Origin: Candidatus Poribacteria bacterium
GTDB taxonomy: Bacteria > Poribacteria > WGA-4E > UBA9662
Direction: 5' to 3'
Assembly: GCA_002699335.1 (NCBI GenBank)
Contig: PACG01000162.1
Location: 10,285-20,421, forward strand
Length of the DNA: 10,137 nucleotides
Below the pieces are notes generated by a model that did not search any database, was not told the DNA's origin, and saw nothing but the letters and a program-made list of their open reading frames with translations. A program made the position numbers and the translations under genes. How positions within the stretch are numbered: the first letter of the stretch is position 1; the number at the start of each line of letters is the position of its first letter. Shown here piece after piece: positions 1 to 7,138 of the stretch.

Positions 1-2927
1 CGGACACTAACAAAAACCTGACCAGACAGAGGTAAAATTGCACCGCTCGCTTTCTGAGCTTTGGCAAAGGCAGCATCCAGATCGTAGTCAATACCCATTA
101 CCTCCCCTGTCGATTTCATCTCTGGCCCCAATTGCGAATTGGCTCCGGGAAAACGGTTAAACGGGAAAACAGGGGCTTTAACACTGAAGTATTCCGGTTC
201 GATTTCAGTCGTAAAGCCGAGTTCTGGTAGTCGTTTACCAGCCATAATTCGAGCTGCCAATTTCGCTAACGGAACACCAATCGCCTTGCTAACAAATGGC
301 ACTGTGCGTGAGGCCCGTGGGTTAACCTCTAAAACATAAATCTCCTCGCTCTTGATGGCAAATTGAACATTCATCAGCCCGCGAACATTCAAAACCTTAG
401 CTAACCGGTAGGTGATCTGCTTCAGTCGATCGATCTGCTCTTCTGCCAGTGTGTAGGGAGGTAAGACACAATCGCTATCGCCAGAATGAATGCCGGCTTC
501 TTCGATATGCTCCATCACGCCACCAACCAGTGTTAGATGACCGTCGGAGATGGCATCTACATCGACCTCGATCGCATCCTCCAGATACTTATCAATTAGA
601 ACTGGCTTAATACTATTATTTTCTGCAGTAGGCACGGTCCGAAGATCGGATGATGTCTCTGACGATGCCCGAACTGCAAACTTCATATAATCGTCTAGTG
701 AATCCTGATCGTATACGATTTGCATCGCTCGCCCCCCCAACACAAAGGAGGGTCGAACCAGCACCGGATAGCCAATCCGGTCCGCAATCGGTCTGGCATC
801 TTCGATGGAAGTTACCGTATCACTAGGTGGTTGCGAGACATCGACTTGATCCAACACCACTTTGAACAATCGGCGGTCTTCAGCCCGCTCAATATCGTCT
901 GGATCTGTACCGATAATCGGAACACCCGCCTGCTTTAACTTCATGGCCAGATTCAACGGTGTCTGCCCTCCGAATTGGACAATCACCCCATCAATCTGTT
1001 CGCGATCCACGATGTTCATTACGTCTTCAAAAGTCAACGGCTCAAAGTAGAGGCGGTCTGAAATGTCGTAGTCGGTGCTAACCGTCTCAGGGTTGCTATT
1101 GACCATGATGGTTTCGTAGCCGTCTTCTTTCAACGCTATTGCCGCATGAACACAGCAATAGTCAAATTCAATTCCTTGTCCGATTCGGTTCGGGCCACCA
1201 CCCAAAATCATGATTTTCTTTTTCTGGCTAGGGCGAACCTCATCTTCTGAACCGTAGGTTGAATAGTAGTAGGGTGTTTCCGCCTCAAACTCGGCAGCAC
1301 AGGTGTCTACGGTTTTGAACGTAGAGAGGATGCCGAACTCTTTTCGGATTTTTCGTATTTCCCATTCCGACATCTGCCACTGTTCTGCAATCTGCCGGTC
1401 TGAAAAACCGAACTGTTTGGCTTTACGCAATATGGTTGCTGTGTCTCCATTAAGGGAGAGGGGAACTCCAGTAGACCCGGCTTCCAAGCAACCGCGGTTA
1501 GCTGATGACAATTCAGCTTCAAAATCGACGATCTCTTTAATATTGTACAAGAAGAAGGGATCCACCTTGGTATAGCTGTTGATCTGGTCGATTGTCATCC
1601 CTTGCTGAAAAGCTCGTTTAATATAGAAGATCCGCTCAACGTTGGGTATATTCAGTTTACTCGGTAGTTCGTCTATACCATGATCTTCAAGTGGGTGGTT
1701 GTCGAGGCCAATCCATCCATTTTCCAGAGAACGTAATCCTTTTTGCAACGCCTCTTTGAAAGTTCGACCAATCGACATAGCTTCACCGACCGACTTCATC
1801 CTGGTGGTTAGTGTTTGATCGGTACCGGGAAATTTTTCGAAAGCCCAGCGGGGAATTTTTACCACCACATAGTCGATCGTTGGTTCAAATGAGGCCGGGG
1901 TCTTCTTAGTAATATCGTTTGGGATTTCGTCCAGGGTATAGCCAACGGCCAACTTAGCTGCAATCTTGGCAATCGGGAAACCTGTTGCTTTGGAGGCCAA
2001 TGCTGAACTTCGGGAGACCCGCGGATTCATCTCGATGACGGTCTGGCGACCGGTCGACGGATCAACCGCAAATTGGATATTCGATCCTCCGGTATCGACG
2101 CCAATCTCACGGATGATCTGGATGGCCGCGTCTCTCATGGTCTGATACTCTTTATCGCTCAGGGTCTGAGCGGGAGCAACCGTAATCGAATCACCGGTAT
2201 GGATGCCCATGGCATCAAAGTTTTCTATCGAGCAGATGATGACCACATTATCGGCCATATCCCGCATCACTTCTAGCTCAAACTCCTTCCAGCCAATGAC
2301 TGACTCCTCTACCAGAACTGCGCTGACAGGACTCAGCGTGATGCCCTGCATGATCATCTCTTGGTATTCCTCGACATTGTAGGCTATACCGCTGCCTGTA
2401 CCGCCCAATGTGAAGGCGGGACGAATGATGGCCGGAAACCCGATTCTATCGATAATAGCTGGTGCATCCTCCAGTGAGCGTGCAATTCCGCTTTTTGGCA
2501 CTTCCAAACCGATACGGACCATGGCTTCCTTGAACAGTTCCCGGTCTTCGGCTTTTTTGATAGCCGGCAACTTAGCACCAATAAGCTCAACCTGATACTG
2601 ATCCAGAATACCACTTTCCGCCAACTCTACTGACACATTGAGTCCGGTCTGACCACCTAGCGTGGGTAGTAAAGCGTCCGGACGCTCTTTCGCAATCACT
2701 TTAGCTATAGTATCTGCCGAAATCGGTTCAACGTAAGTTCGATCTGCCACCTCCGGATCGGTCATAATGGTCGCTGGGTTACTGTTGACCAAAGTAATCT
2801 CGTAGCCCTCTTCTCTTAGAGACTTACAGGCTTGAGTACCGGAATAGTCAAATTCACAGGCCTGCCCGATGATAATCGGTCCTGAACCAATAATCAAGAT
2901 CTTCTGAATATCTGTTCTTTTCGGCAT
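1..2927 (-). CDS. carB: Carbamoyl-phosphate synthase large subunit, C-terminus cut by window edge
   Basis: The large subunit uses ammonia supplied by CarA, bicarbonate and two ATP to make carbamoyl phosphate for pyrimidines and arginine. About 975 codons are visible of the usual roughly 1070. The N-terminal half has [20 protein letters not shown] near residues 10-32 and the ATP-grasp signature [14 protein letters not shown] near 175-188. The second half repeats the fold with [15 protein letters not shown] near 570 and FVLGGRAM near 726. Near 945 comes [14 protein letters not shown], so the window ends where the MGS-like allosteric domain (UMP/ornithine site) begins. The ATG at 2927 is directly preceded by an in-frame TAA, which fixes it as the earliest start; the ribosome site is weak (AAGAAG). 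carA lies 52 nt upstream. A hydrophilic stretch of about 17-20 residues near 755-775 looks inserted in the second ATP-grasp domain. No frameshift is seen. Confidence 0.98.
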   Translation of the reverse strand, partial: MPKRTDIQKILIIGSGPIIIGQACEFDYSGTQACKSLREEGYEITLVNSNPATIMTDPEVADRTYVEPISADTIAKVIAKERPDALLPTLGGQTGLNVSVELAESGILDQYQVELIGAKLPAIKKAEDRELFKEAMVRIGLEVPKSGIARSLEDAPAIIDRIGFPAIIRPAFTLGGTGSGIAYNVEEYQEMIMQGITLSPVSAVLVEESVIGWKEFELEVMRDMADNVVIICSIENFDAMGIHTGDSITVAPAQTLSDKEYQTMRDAAIQIIREIGVDTGGSNIQFAVDPSTGRQTVIEMNPRVSRSSALASKATGFPIAKIAAKLAVGYTLDEIPNDITKKTPASFEPTIDYVVVKIPRWAFEKFPGTDQTLTTRMKSVGEAMSIGRTFKEALQKGLRSLENGWIGLDNHPLEDHGIDELPSKLNIPNVERIFYIKRAFQQGMTIDQINSYTKVDPFFLYNIKEIVDFEAELSSANRGCLEAGSTGVPLSLNGDTATILRKAKQFGFSDRQIAEQWQMSEWEIRKIRKEFGILSTFKTVDTCAAEFEAETPYYYSTYGSEDEVRPSQKKKIMILGGGPNRIGQGIEFDYCCVHAAIALKEDGYETIMVNSNPETVSTDYDISDRLYFEPLTFEDVMNIVDREQIDGVIVQFGGQTPLNLAMKLKQAGVPIIGTDPDDIERAEDRRLFKVVLDQVDVSQPPSDTVTSIEDARPIADRIGYPVLVRPSFVLGGRAMQIVYDQDSLDDYMKFAVRASSETSSDLRTVPTAENNSIKPVLIDKYLEDAIEVDVDAISDGHLTLVGGVMEHIEEAGIHSGDSDCVLPPYTLAEEQIDRLKQITYRLAKVLNVRGLMNVQFAIKSEEIYVLEVNPRASRTVPFVSKAIGVPLAKLAARIMAGKRLPELGFTTEIEPEYFSVKAPVFPFNRFPGANSQLGPEMKSTGEVMGIDYDLDAAFAKAQKASGAILPLSGQVFVSV

Positions 2928-2979
2928 TTACTTCTTGATCTCAACCTCGCACCGCGACTTGTCCGATTTCCCGATTGGG

Positions 2980-4125
2980 CTAATAAGACGTTGACTGATC
3001 GCCAGACGCCATCAAGTCTACGAATCTTTGAAACAAATAACTGGCATCGTGTGGTCCCGGTGACGCCTCTGGATGATATTGAACCGAGAAAGCAGGGCAG
3101 TCGGTCAACTTCATGCCTTCTAACGTTTGATCGTTGAGGTTAATGTGAGTAATACGGGCCTGAGAGGGAAGGGTCTCAATATCAACGCAAAAGCCATGAT
3201 TTTGGGAGGTGATTTCCACCTGACCGGTATCCAATCGTTGAACAGGTTGATTCCCTCCCCGATGACCAAATTTTAATTTGAACGTCTTCGCTCCAATGGC
3301 CCTGCCTAGCAACTGATGTCCCAAGCAGATACCAAACAACGGTTTTTTGCCCATCAATCGTTGGACCGTTTGGACACCATAATCGACCGGTTCGGGATCA
3401 CCCGGTCCGTTGGATAGGAATACGCCATCTGGATTGAGGCCCAAAATATCGTCTGCTGTGGTTGTGGCCGGCACGACGGTTACGCTACAGCCATGCACCG
3501 CTAACTGACGCAAAATATTGTGCTTGATCCCAAAGTCGATTGCCACCACTTGAAAAACTTTGCTCGACTCGACCGTGCATTGCACATCGGCACCGTCGGT
3601 CTCTTTAGATATCGGGTTGAAGTCCGCATTGTAGAGGTTACCACAGGTAACGTTCTGAACCAGATCTTTACCGGCCATGCCGCCGAACCGTTGTGCTTTT
3701 CCAACTAAAACCGCAGGGTCTTGCTCCACGGTAGAAATCACGCCATCGATCACGCCACGGATTCTGAGTCGCTTCGTTAAGGCTCTGGTGTCGATGCCGT
3801 GAATACCAACGATCCCATGTTGTAACAGATAGTTACCCAAACTGCCTTCAGATCGCCAGTTGCTATAATAGGCGCTATATTCCCGAACCACAAAGCCCGC
3901 CACTTGAGGATAACTTGATTCACAGTCCGCTGCGTTGATACCGTAATTGCCGATTAAGGGATAGGTCATGGTAACAATTTGGCCGGCATAGGATGGATCT
4001 GTCAGGATTTCTTGATAACCCGTCATACTGGTATTGAAGACTACTTCGCCCACTGTTTCACCCGTTGCCCCGAAGTGTTCTCCTTCAAAAATGGTGCCGT
4101 CGGCTAAGGCCAGTATCGCTTTCAT
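2980..4125 (-). CDS. carA: Carbamoyl-phosphate synthase small subunit (glutamine amidotransferase)
   Basis: CarA hydrolyses glutamine and passes ammonia through a tunnel to CarB. The N-terminal CPSase small-chain domain has [20 protein letters not shown] and the typical [13 protein letters not shown]. The C-terminal class I amidotransferase domain has LSNGPGDP, the nucleophile Cys in [11 protein letters not shown] (residue 267 from the chosen start), and the His and Glu of [12 protein letters not shown] (351 and 353), so the catalytic triad is complete. The length of 381 aa is normal. I start at the ATG at 4125, which overlaps the pyrC stop as ATGA and has GGAGA six bases upstream. A TTG two codons earlier (4131) would touch that ribosome site and is unlikely. 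The overlap implies translational coupling to pyrC. carB follows after 52 nt. Confidence 0.98.
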   Translation of the reverse strand: MKAILALADGTIFEGEHFGATGETVGEVVFNTSMTGYQEILTDPSYAGQIVTMTYPLIGNYGINAADCESSYPQVAGFVVREYSAYYSNWRSEGSLGNYLLQHGIVGIHGIDTRALTKRLRIRGVIDGVISTVEQDPAVLVGKAQRFGGMAGKDLVQNVTCGNLYNADFNPISKETDGADVQCTVESSKVFQVVAIDFGIKHNILRQLAVHGCSVTVVPATTTADDILGLNPDGVFLSNGPGDPEPVDYGVQTVQRLMGKKPLFGICLGHQLLGRAIGAKTFKLKFGHRGGNQPVQRLDTGQVEITSQNHGFCVDIETLPSQARITHINLNDQTLEGMKLTDCPAFSVQYHPEASPGPHDASYLFQRFVDLMASGDQSTSY

Positions 4126-5546
4126 GGCCAATCTCCACGCCTTGATGATTGGTTGCCTTGGGATTCGCTCTGATCAGTTTCTTCAACTAGAGACCAGATA
4201 TGATCAGTGGACCACGCCAATTGACCCGCTCGAATCGTAGCCACCGGCCATCCGGTCAGTTCCCAACCCACGAACGGTGTGTTCCTGGACTTAGAGGCAA
4301 AAGTATCGGGATCCACTGTTTGGGTTAAGTTGGAATCTATCAAGGTCACATCAGCCACCGCGCCACCGGATAAGGTTCCCCGCTCAATGCCTAGAATCTG
4401 AGCTGGAATCCAGGTCATTTTAGCGATGATCCCGGATAGGGAAAGGGAGTCTTTCAATTGGGTTAATGCAAGCGGGAGACTGGTTTCCAGGCCAATAATC
4501 CCAGCGGGGGCAACCATCATCGCCTGTTGGAGAGAATCATCTACATCGAGGGGATTTTTTTCGAAATGTGCGTGTGGAGCGTGATCGGTAACAATTGCGT
4601 CAATGGTGCCATCAGCAAGCCCCTGCTTGACCGCGGCAACATCCTTTTGCGTTCGGAGAGGAGGATGCATCTTTGCATTGGTGCCGTGTTTCTCGACTTC
4701 CGCTTCTGTGATGGTGAAATGGTGACCGCAGGCTTCAGCTGTTACATTAACACCGCGGCGTTTGGCCCAACGGATTAGATCCACACCACCTTCAGTGCTG
4801 ACATGAGCGATATGCGCGTGACCACCAGTTTGTTCGGCTAACAAAATGTCTCTGGCGATGATAATGTCTTCCGAAGCATTAGGTTGTCCCGGCAGGCTCA
4901 GTCGTTGAGAAACGGCTCCCAGGTTCATCACTGTATCGGCGGTTAAATGGTGATCTTCGCAGTGGTCGATAACCGGAAATCCGCCTTCGGCAGAGTGGCT
5001 AAAGACGTCTCGCATAATGGCTGTATCCATCACTGTCTTGCCATCATCCGAGAGTGCTACAGCCCCCGCTTCCAGCAACGCATCCCAATCGCTTTTAACC
5101 TTGCCCTCTAGATTGCGGGTAATTGTCCCAATTGGATAGACGTTGACTGTACCTTCAATCTCGGCTTTTGACCTCACCCAAGCGATAGTCTCGGCTGAAT
5201 CACCGGTCGGATTAGTATTAGCCATACAAGCAATGCTGGTAAAACCGCCAATCATTGCCGCCCGGGTACCAGTCTGGATGGTCTCCTTGTGCTCAAATCC
5301 GGGCTCTCGTAGGTGCACGTGCATATCGATTAGACCAGGTACCACCAACAGGCCAGTGGCATCGATTACAACACCTGTTTTATCACTGGACAAATTCGGT
5401 TGCTTCGCTCCAATCTGGCACACCTTCCCTTCTGACAACAATAGATCTGCAACCTGATCAATCCGGTTTTCCGGGTCGATAACACGTCCACCCCGAATCA
5501 GGCTGACGTTGCACCCGGCCTCGATTTTTGCAGATTGACTTGTCAA
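4122..5546 (-). CDS. pyrC: Dihydroorotase, class I
   Basis: This zinc amidohydrolase interconverts N-carbamoyl-aspartate and dihydroorotate, the third step of UMP synthesis. Metal and catalytic residues are present: HxH in [10 protein letters not shown] (His76, His78), SDDGK (Asp167/168), His195 in IDHCED, His248 in HIAHVS, and Asp321 in VTDHAPH. It is therefore a catalytically competent PyrC and not the inactive PyrX-type homologue. At 474 aa it is longer than the usual about 425-430; a hydrophilic tail of about 30 residues follows [11 protein letters not shown], and there are about 12 extra N-terminal residues. The start is TTG at 5546: it overlaps the pyrR stop as TTGA, has a strong AAGGAG seven bases upstream, and no ATG lies between it and the HxH motif. 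The 3' end overlaps carA by 4 nt. Confidence 0.97.
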   Translation of the reverse strand: MTSQSAKIEAGCNVSLIRGGRVIDPENRIDQVADLLLSEGKVCQIGAKQPNLSSDKTGVVIDATGLLVVPGLIDMHVHLREPGFEHKETIQTGTRAAMIGGFTSIACMANTNPTGDSAETIAWVRSKAEIEGTVNVYPIGTITRNLEGKVKSDWDALLEAGAVALSDDGKTVMDTAIMRDVFSHSAEGGFPVIDHCEDHHLTADTVMNLGAVSQRLSLPGQPNASEDIIIARDILLAEQTGGHAHIAHVSTEGGVDLIRWAKRRGVNVTAEACGHHFTITEAEVEKHGTNAKMHPPLRTQKDVAAVKQGLADGTIDAIVTDHAPHAHFEKNPLDVDDSLQQAMMVAPAGIIGLETSLPLALTQLKDSLSLSGIIAKMTWIPAQILGIERGTLSGGAVADVTLIDSNLTQTVDPDTFASKSRNTPFVGWELTGWPVATIRAGQLAWSTDHIWSLVEETDQSESQGNQSSRRGDWP

Positions 5547-6106
5547 GAAAGGACTCCTTCGTAGATTACGGCTCGATCTTCCTTGTCCTCTTCAGACAAA
5601 TCGACTTGCACCGTCTCTTTACGGGAGGTAGGGATATTTTTACCTACATAGTCAGCAGAGATCGGGAGTTCTCGATGCCCACGATCAATTAAAACCGCCA
5701 ATTGGATGGCTGAAGGGCGGCCGAAGTCGATGACCGCTTCCATCGCTGCCCTGACGGTACGTCCGGTGTAAAGAACATCATCGACCAGAACCACCTGCTT
5801 ACCTGTTACCTCGAAGGGAATATCAGTTTGGCTAGCTTTGACCTGTGTATGGTGCAAATTGAGATCATCCCGGTACAAACTGGTGTCGATGATTCCAACA
5901 GGGATCTTCCGGTTTTCGACTGTCTCCAGCACGACGGCAATGCGGTGGGCTAAATGGTCACCCCCGCGACGAATACCGATCAGGACCAGGTTATTCAGGT
6001 CTTGGTGGTCTCGCTCCAGAATCTCGTGCGAAATCCGGACTAAAGATCGCCGTATCTCCTCTGACGTCATAACTAGCGCTTTTTCTCGCCGAACTTCCAC
6101 ACTCAT
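5543..6106 (-). CDS. pyrR: PyrR, pyrimidine operon attenuation regulator / uracil phosphoribosyltransferase-like
   Basis: PyrR binds a hairpin in pyr leader RNA when UMP/UTP is high and favours premature termination; many members also have uracil phosphoribosyltransferase activity. The 187-aa product has the type I PRTase fold marks: GIRRGGDHLAHRI near 44-56, the PRPP-binding loop VVLVDDVLYTGRT at 105-117, and the PyrR-specific segment DRGHRELPISADYVGKNIPT at 141-160. The ATG at 6106 lies 8 nt after the HD-gene stop, with GAGG about 11 nt upstream. The reading frame stays open 39 codons further up, but that part overlaps the HD gene and would make PyrR longer than the family (about 180 aa). 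A matching PyrR-binding hairpin and terminator lie in the operon leader (6773-6880), supporting an RNA-binding regulatory role beyond simple salvage. Confidence 0.97.
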   Translation of the reverse strand: MSVEVRREKALVMTSEEIRRSLVRISHEILERDHQDLNNLVLIGIRRGGDHLAHRIAVVLETVENRKIPVGIIDTSLYRDDLNLHHTQVKASQTDIPFEVTGKQVVLVDDVLYTGRTVRAAMEAVIDFGRPSAIQLAVLIDRGHRELPISADYVGKNIPTSRKETVQVDLSEEDKEDRAVIYEGVLS

Positions 6107-6114
6107 TTGTCTGA

Positions 6115-6747
6115 TTACCTCGTGCCTCGAATAACGTCTTGTCGATGCTGTTGGAGTAGATCCATAATTTCCTCCACAATTTGGTGGACGTCGAAATCCC
6201 TCTGGTTCCACGGATTTTCCCAAAATAGGTCTAAAGATCGGAAACCCGTTTTTTCGTAGGTTAGCACCTGAATCATCATCTCTAGTTTATCTGCGGCTCG
6301 AACCAACCGGGCCTCCAGCGTTTGTCCCTGTTCGAACTCTTCCCACAAATCCTGGTAGCGTTGCCCCAAGTTACCCAGAGATTTGAGCATCATCTGAGTT
6401 GCCTTTCGCTCAGCGCCTTCCTTAACCTCTTTAGTAATATAGGTGGTGGCTGAGAAGGGAATATCTCCAACGCGAGCTTCAGCAATCTCGTGTAGAAGCG
6501 ATAAGCGCATTACTTTCCCGGCATCCAGTTCAACGCCGTTTTCGATCAATGTATCGGCCAGTACCATCGACAGCAAAGACATGCGATAGCAGTGTTCGGC
6601 CACAGTCTCCGCGTTCTTAATTCCATGCACCAACCAGCCCATACGGGGAAAAGATTTTAAGGCTCCGATCTCTTCGATAAAGTTCAGAATAGCAGATGCG
6701 GTGGTTCCCATTTTGGCTAAATCAATCTCGCTTGGGCAGTCGGCCAT
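6115..6747 (-). CDS. HD-domain phosphohydrolase, YfbR/HDDC2-like (putative 5'-deoxynucleotidase)
   Basis: This 210-aa protein resembles HD_3 family members such as E. coli YfbR and human HDDC2, which dephosphorylate deoxynucleoside 5'-monophosphates. Family-like pieces in order are ILNFIEEIGALKSFPRMGW (20-38), VAEHCYRMSLLSMVLAD with His52, LLHEIAEARVGDIP with His86, Glu90 and Asp95, and VRAADKLEMMIQ with Asp153. These match the YfbR metal and catalytic positions except that the HD doublet reads HE (Glu87). It is the first gene after the attenuator and lies 8 nt before pyrR, so its expression should follow pyrimidine supply; a role in pyrimidine nucleotide balance is an inference. ATG 6747 lacks a clear Shine-Dalgarno sequence. 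An alternative ATG at 6711 is just before the conserved part. Substrate is unknown. Confidence 0.9.
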   Translation of the reverse strand: MADCPSEIDLAKMGTTASAILNFIEEIGALKSFPRMGWLVHGIKNAETVAEHCYRMSLLSMVLADTLIENGVELDAGKVMRLSLLHEIAEARVGDIPFSATTYITKEVKEGAERKATQMMLKSLGNLGQRYQDLWEEFEQGQTLEARLVRAADKLEMMIQVLTYEKTGFRSLDLFWENPWNQRDFDVHQIVEEIMDLLQQHRQDVIRGTR

Positions 6748-6772
6748 AGTAGGATTTTATACCATAGCGGGC

Positions 6773-6798
6773 AAAAAAAAACCCCCCGCAGGAGGTCT
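6773..6798 (-). terminator. Intrinsic terminator (attenuator) in the pyr leader
   Basis: On the minus strand, ACCTCC (plus 6791-6796) pairs with GGGGGT (6781-6786) around the loop TGCG, and a run of nine T follows (6773-6781). A/T and G-T pairs can extend the stem outwards by two. It sits between the pyr promoter and the HD-gene ATG (6747), with no gene upstream on this strand to terminate, so it is best read as an attenuator. There is no T-run on the plus strand, so it is not bidirectional. Confidence 0.85.
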
Positions 6799-6844
6799 GG
6801 TCTATTCGACAGAACATCGGAGGGACAAAAAACATGCATAATTT

Positions 6845-6880
6845 CCCCTTTCTAACCTCACAGGATTAGCTTAAAAGGGG
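6845..6880 (-). promoter_or_regulatory. PyrR-binding hairpin (anti-antiterminator)
   Basis: The minus-strand RNA folds as CCCCUUU, then a UAAG bulge on the 5' side, then CUAAUC, hexaloop CUGUGA, GGUUAG and AAAGGGG. The hexaloop fits the CNGNGA pattern known for PyrR-binding loops (CAGAGA in Bacillus), and the purine-rich one-sided bulge is also typical. The 3' arm GAGGUU (plus 6854-6859) is complementary (one G-U) to GACCUC of the terminator 5' arm (6792-6797). This gives a candidate antiterminator that PyrR binding would block. Seen directly: the sequences and pairings. The mechanism is taken from Bacillus. Confidence 0.85.
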
Positions 6881-6935
6881 CTCGATTCGGCTGAGGCAAT
6901 GGCCTTTCTACCGATGATCGAACCAATTAAACGCA

Positions 6936-6964
6936 ATTTTAGCACAGATTGTGTGAATACGCAA
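6936..6964 (-). promoter_or_regulatory. Sigma70-like promoter of the pyr operon
   Basis: On the minus strand, TTGCGT (plus 6959-6964) and TAAAAT (6936-6941) are separated by exactly 17 nt, with an extended -10 TGC just before TAAAAT. Transcription would start near 6929 and give a leader of about 180 nt holding the PyrR hairpin and the terminator. The spacer contains CACA-N5-TGTG, a small dyad that could be an operator. Confidence 0.7.
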
Positions 6965-6983
6965 GTTGGAAGTGACACTTGCG
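6960..6983. repeat. Dyad linking the two divergent -35 elements
   Basis: On the plus strand, CGCAAGT (6960-6966) and ACTTGCG (6977-6983) form a perfect 7-bp inverted repeat with a 10-bp centre. Nested at 6970-6980 is the palindrome AAGTGACACTT. The outer arms overlap the -35 hexamers of both divergent promoters. It may be a shared regulator site or merely reflect the symmetry of two back-to-back promoters. Confidence 0.6.
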
Positions 6984-7007
6984 CTAAACGCCACACTGGT
7001 ATATATT
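6979..7007 (+). promoter_or_regulatory. Candidate rightward promoter for the membrane protein gene
   Basis: TTGCGC (6979-6984) and TATATT (7002-7007) are 17 nt apart. The predicted start near 7014 would leave a purine-rich leader of about 125 nt before the annotated ATG at 7139, or about 290 nt before the alternative ATG at 7304. The support is hexamer match and spacing only. Confidence 0.5.
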
Positions 7008-7069
7008 GTTGTGGCAAAATGGAACATCTTGAACCTCTAAAATAAATTTTCAACTCAAAAAAGGACAGG

Positions 7070-7118
7070 GAAATATACAGAGAGAGGCGTAGCTATAGAC
7101 AGAGAGATAGAGGCGGTC
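7070..7118 (+). repeat. AG-rich imperfect direct repeat in the leader
   Basis: ACAGAGAGAGGCG (7078-7090) recurs as ACAGAGAGATAGAGGCGG (7099-7116), the second copy carrying an extra AT-A-G insertion. The stretch is strongly purine-biased on the plus strand and lies between the rightward promoter and the first possible start codon. No function is evident; it could be simple-sequence slippage. Confidence 0.45.
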
Positions 7119-7138
7119 TGCCCTTCAGATAGCAGGGA

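Noticed and set aside
1307..1522. Antisense and out-of-frame open frames within carB, carA, pyrC and pyrR
   Set aside because: They overlap strongly conserved genes, show no recognisable domains and are explained as shadows of the real frames.
4126..4131. TTG start for carA two codons upstream
   Set aside because: The GGAGA ribosome site directly abuts this TTG but is ideally spaced for the ATG at 4125.
5543..6223. Longer pyrR reading frame with 39 extra N-terminal codons
   Set aside because: The extension lies inside the HD gene in another frame, has no PyrR similarity, and the ATG at 6106 gives the normal family length.
6756..6784. A second promoter after the attenuator (TATAAA close to the HD-gene ATG)
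   Set aside because: No -35 hexamer is found at proper spacing, and the start would make the mRNA essentially leaderless.
6871..7053. A 60-codon minus-strand open frame across the pyr promoter and PyrR hairpin
   Set aside because: It covers the promoter elements and regulatory hairpin, and the product has no recognisable features.
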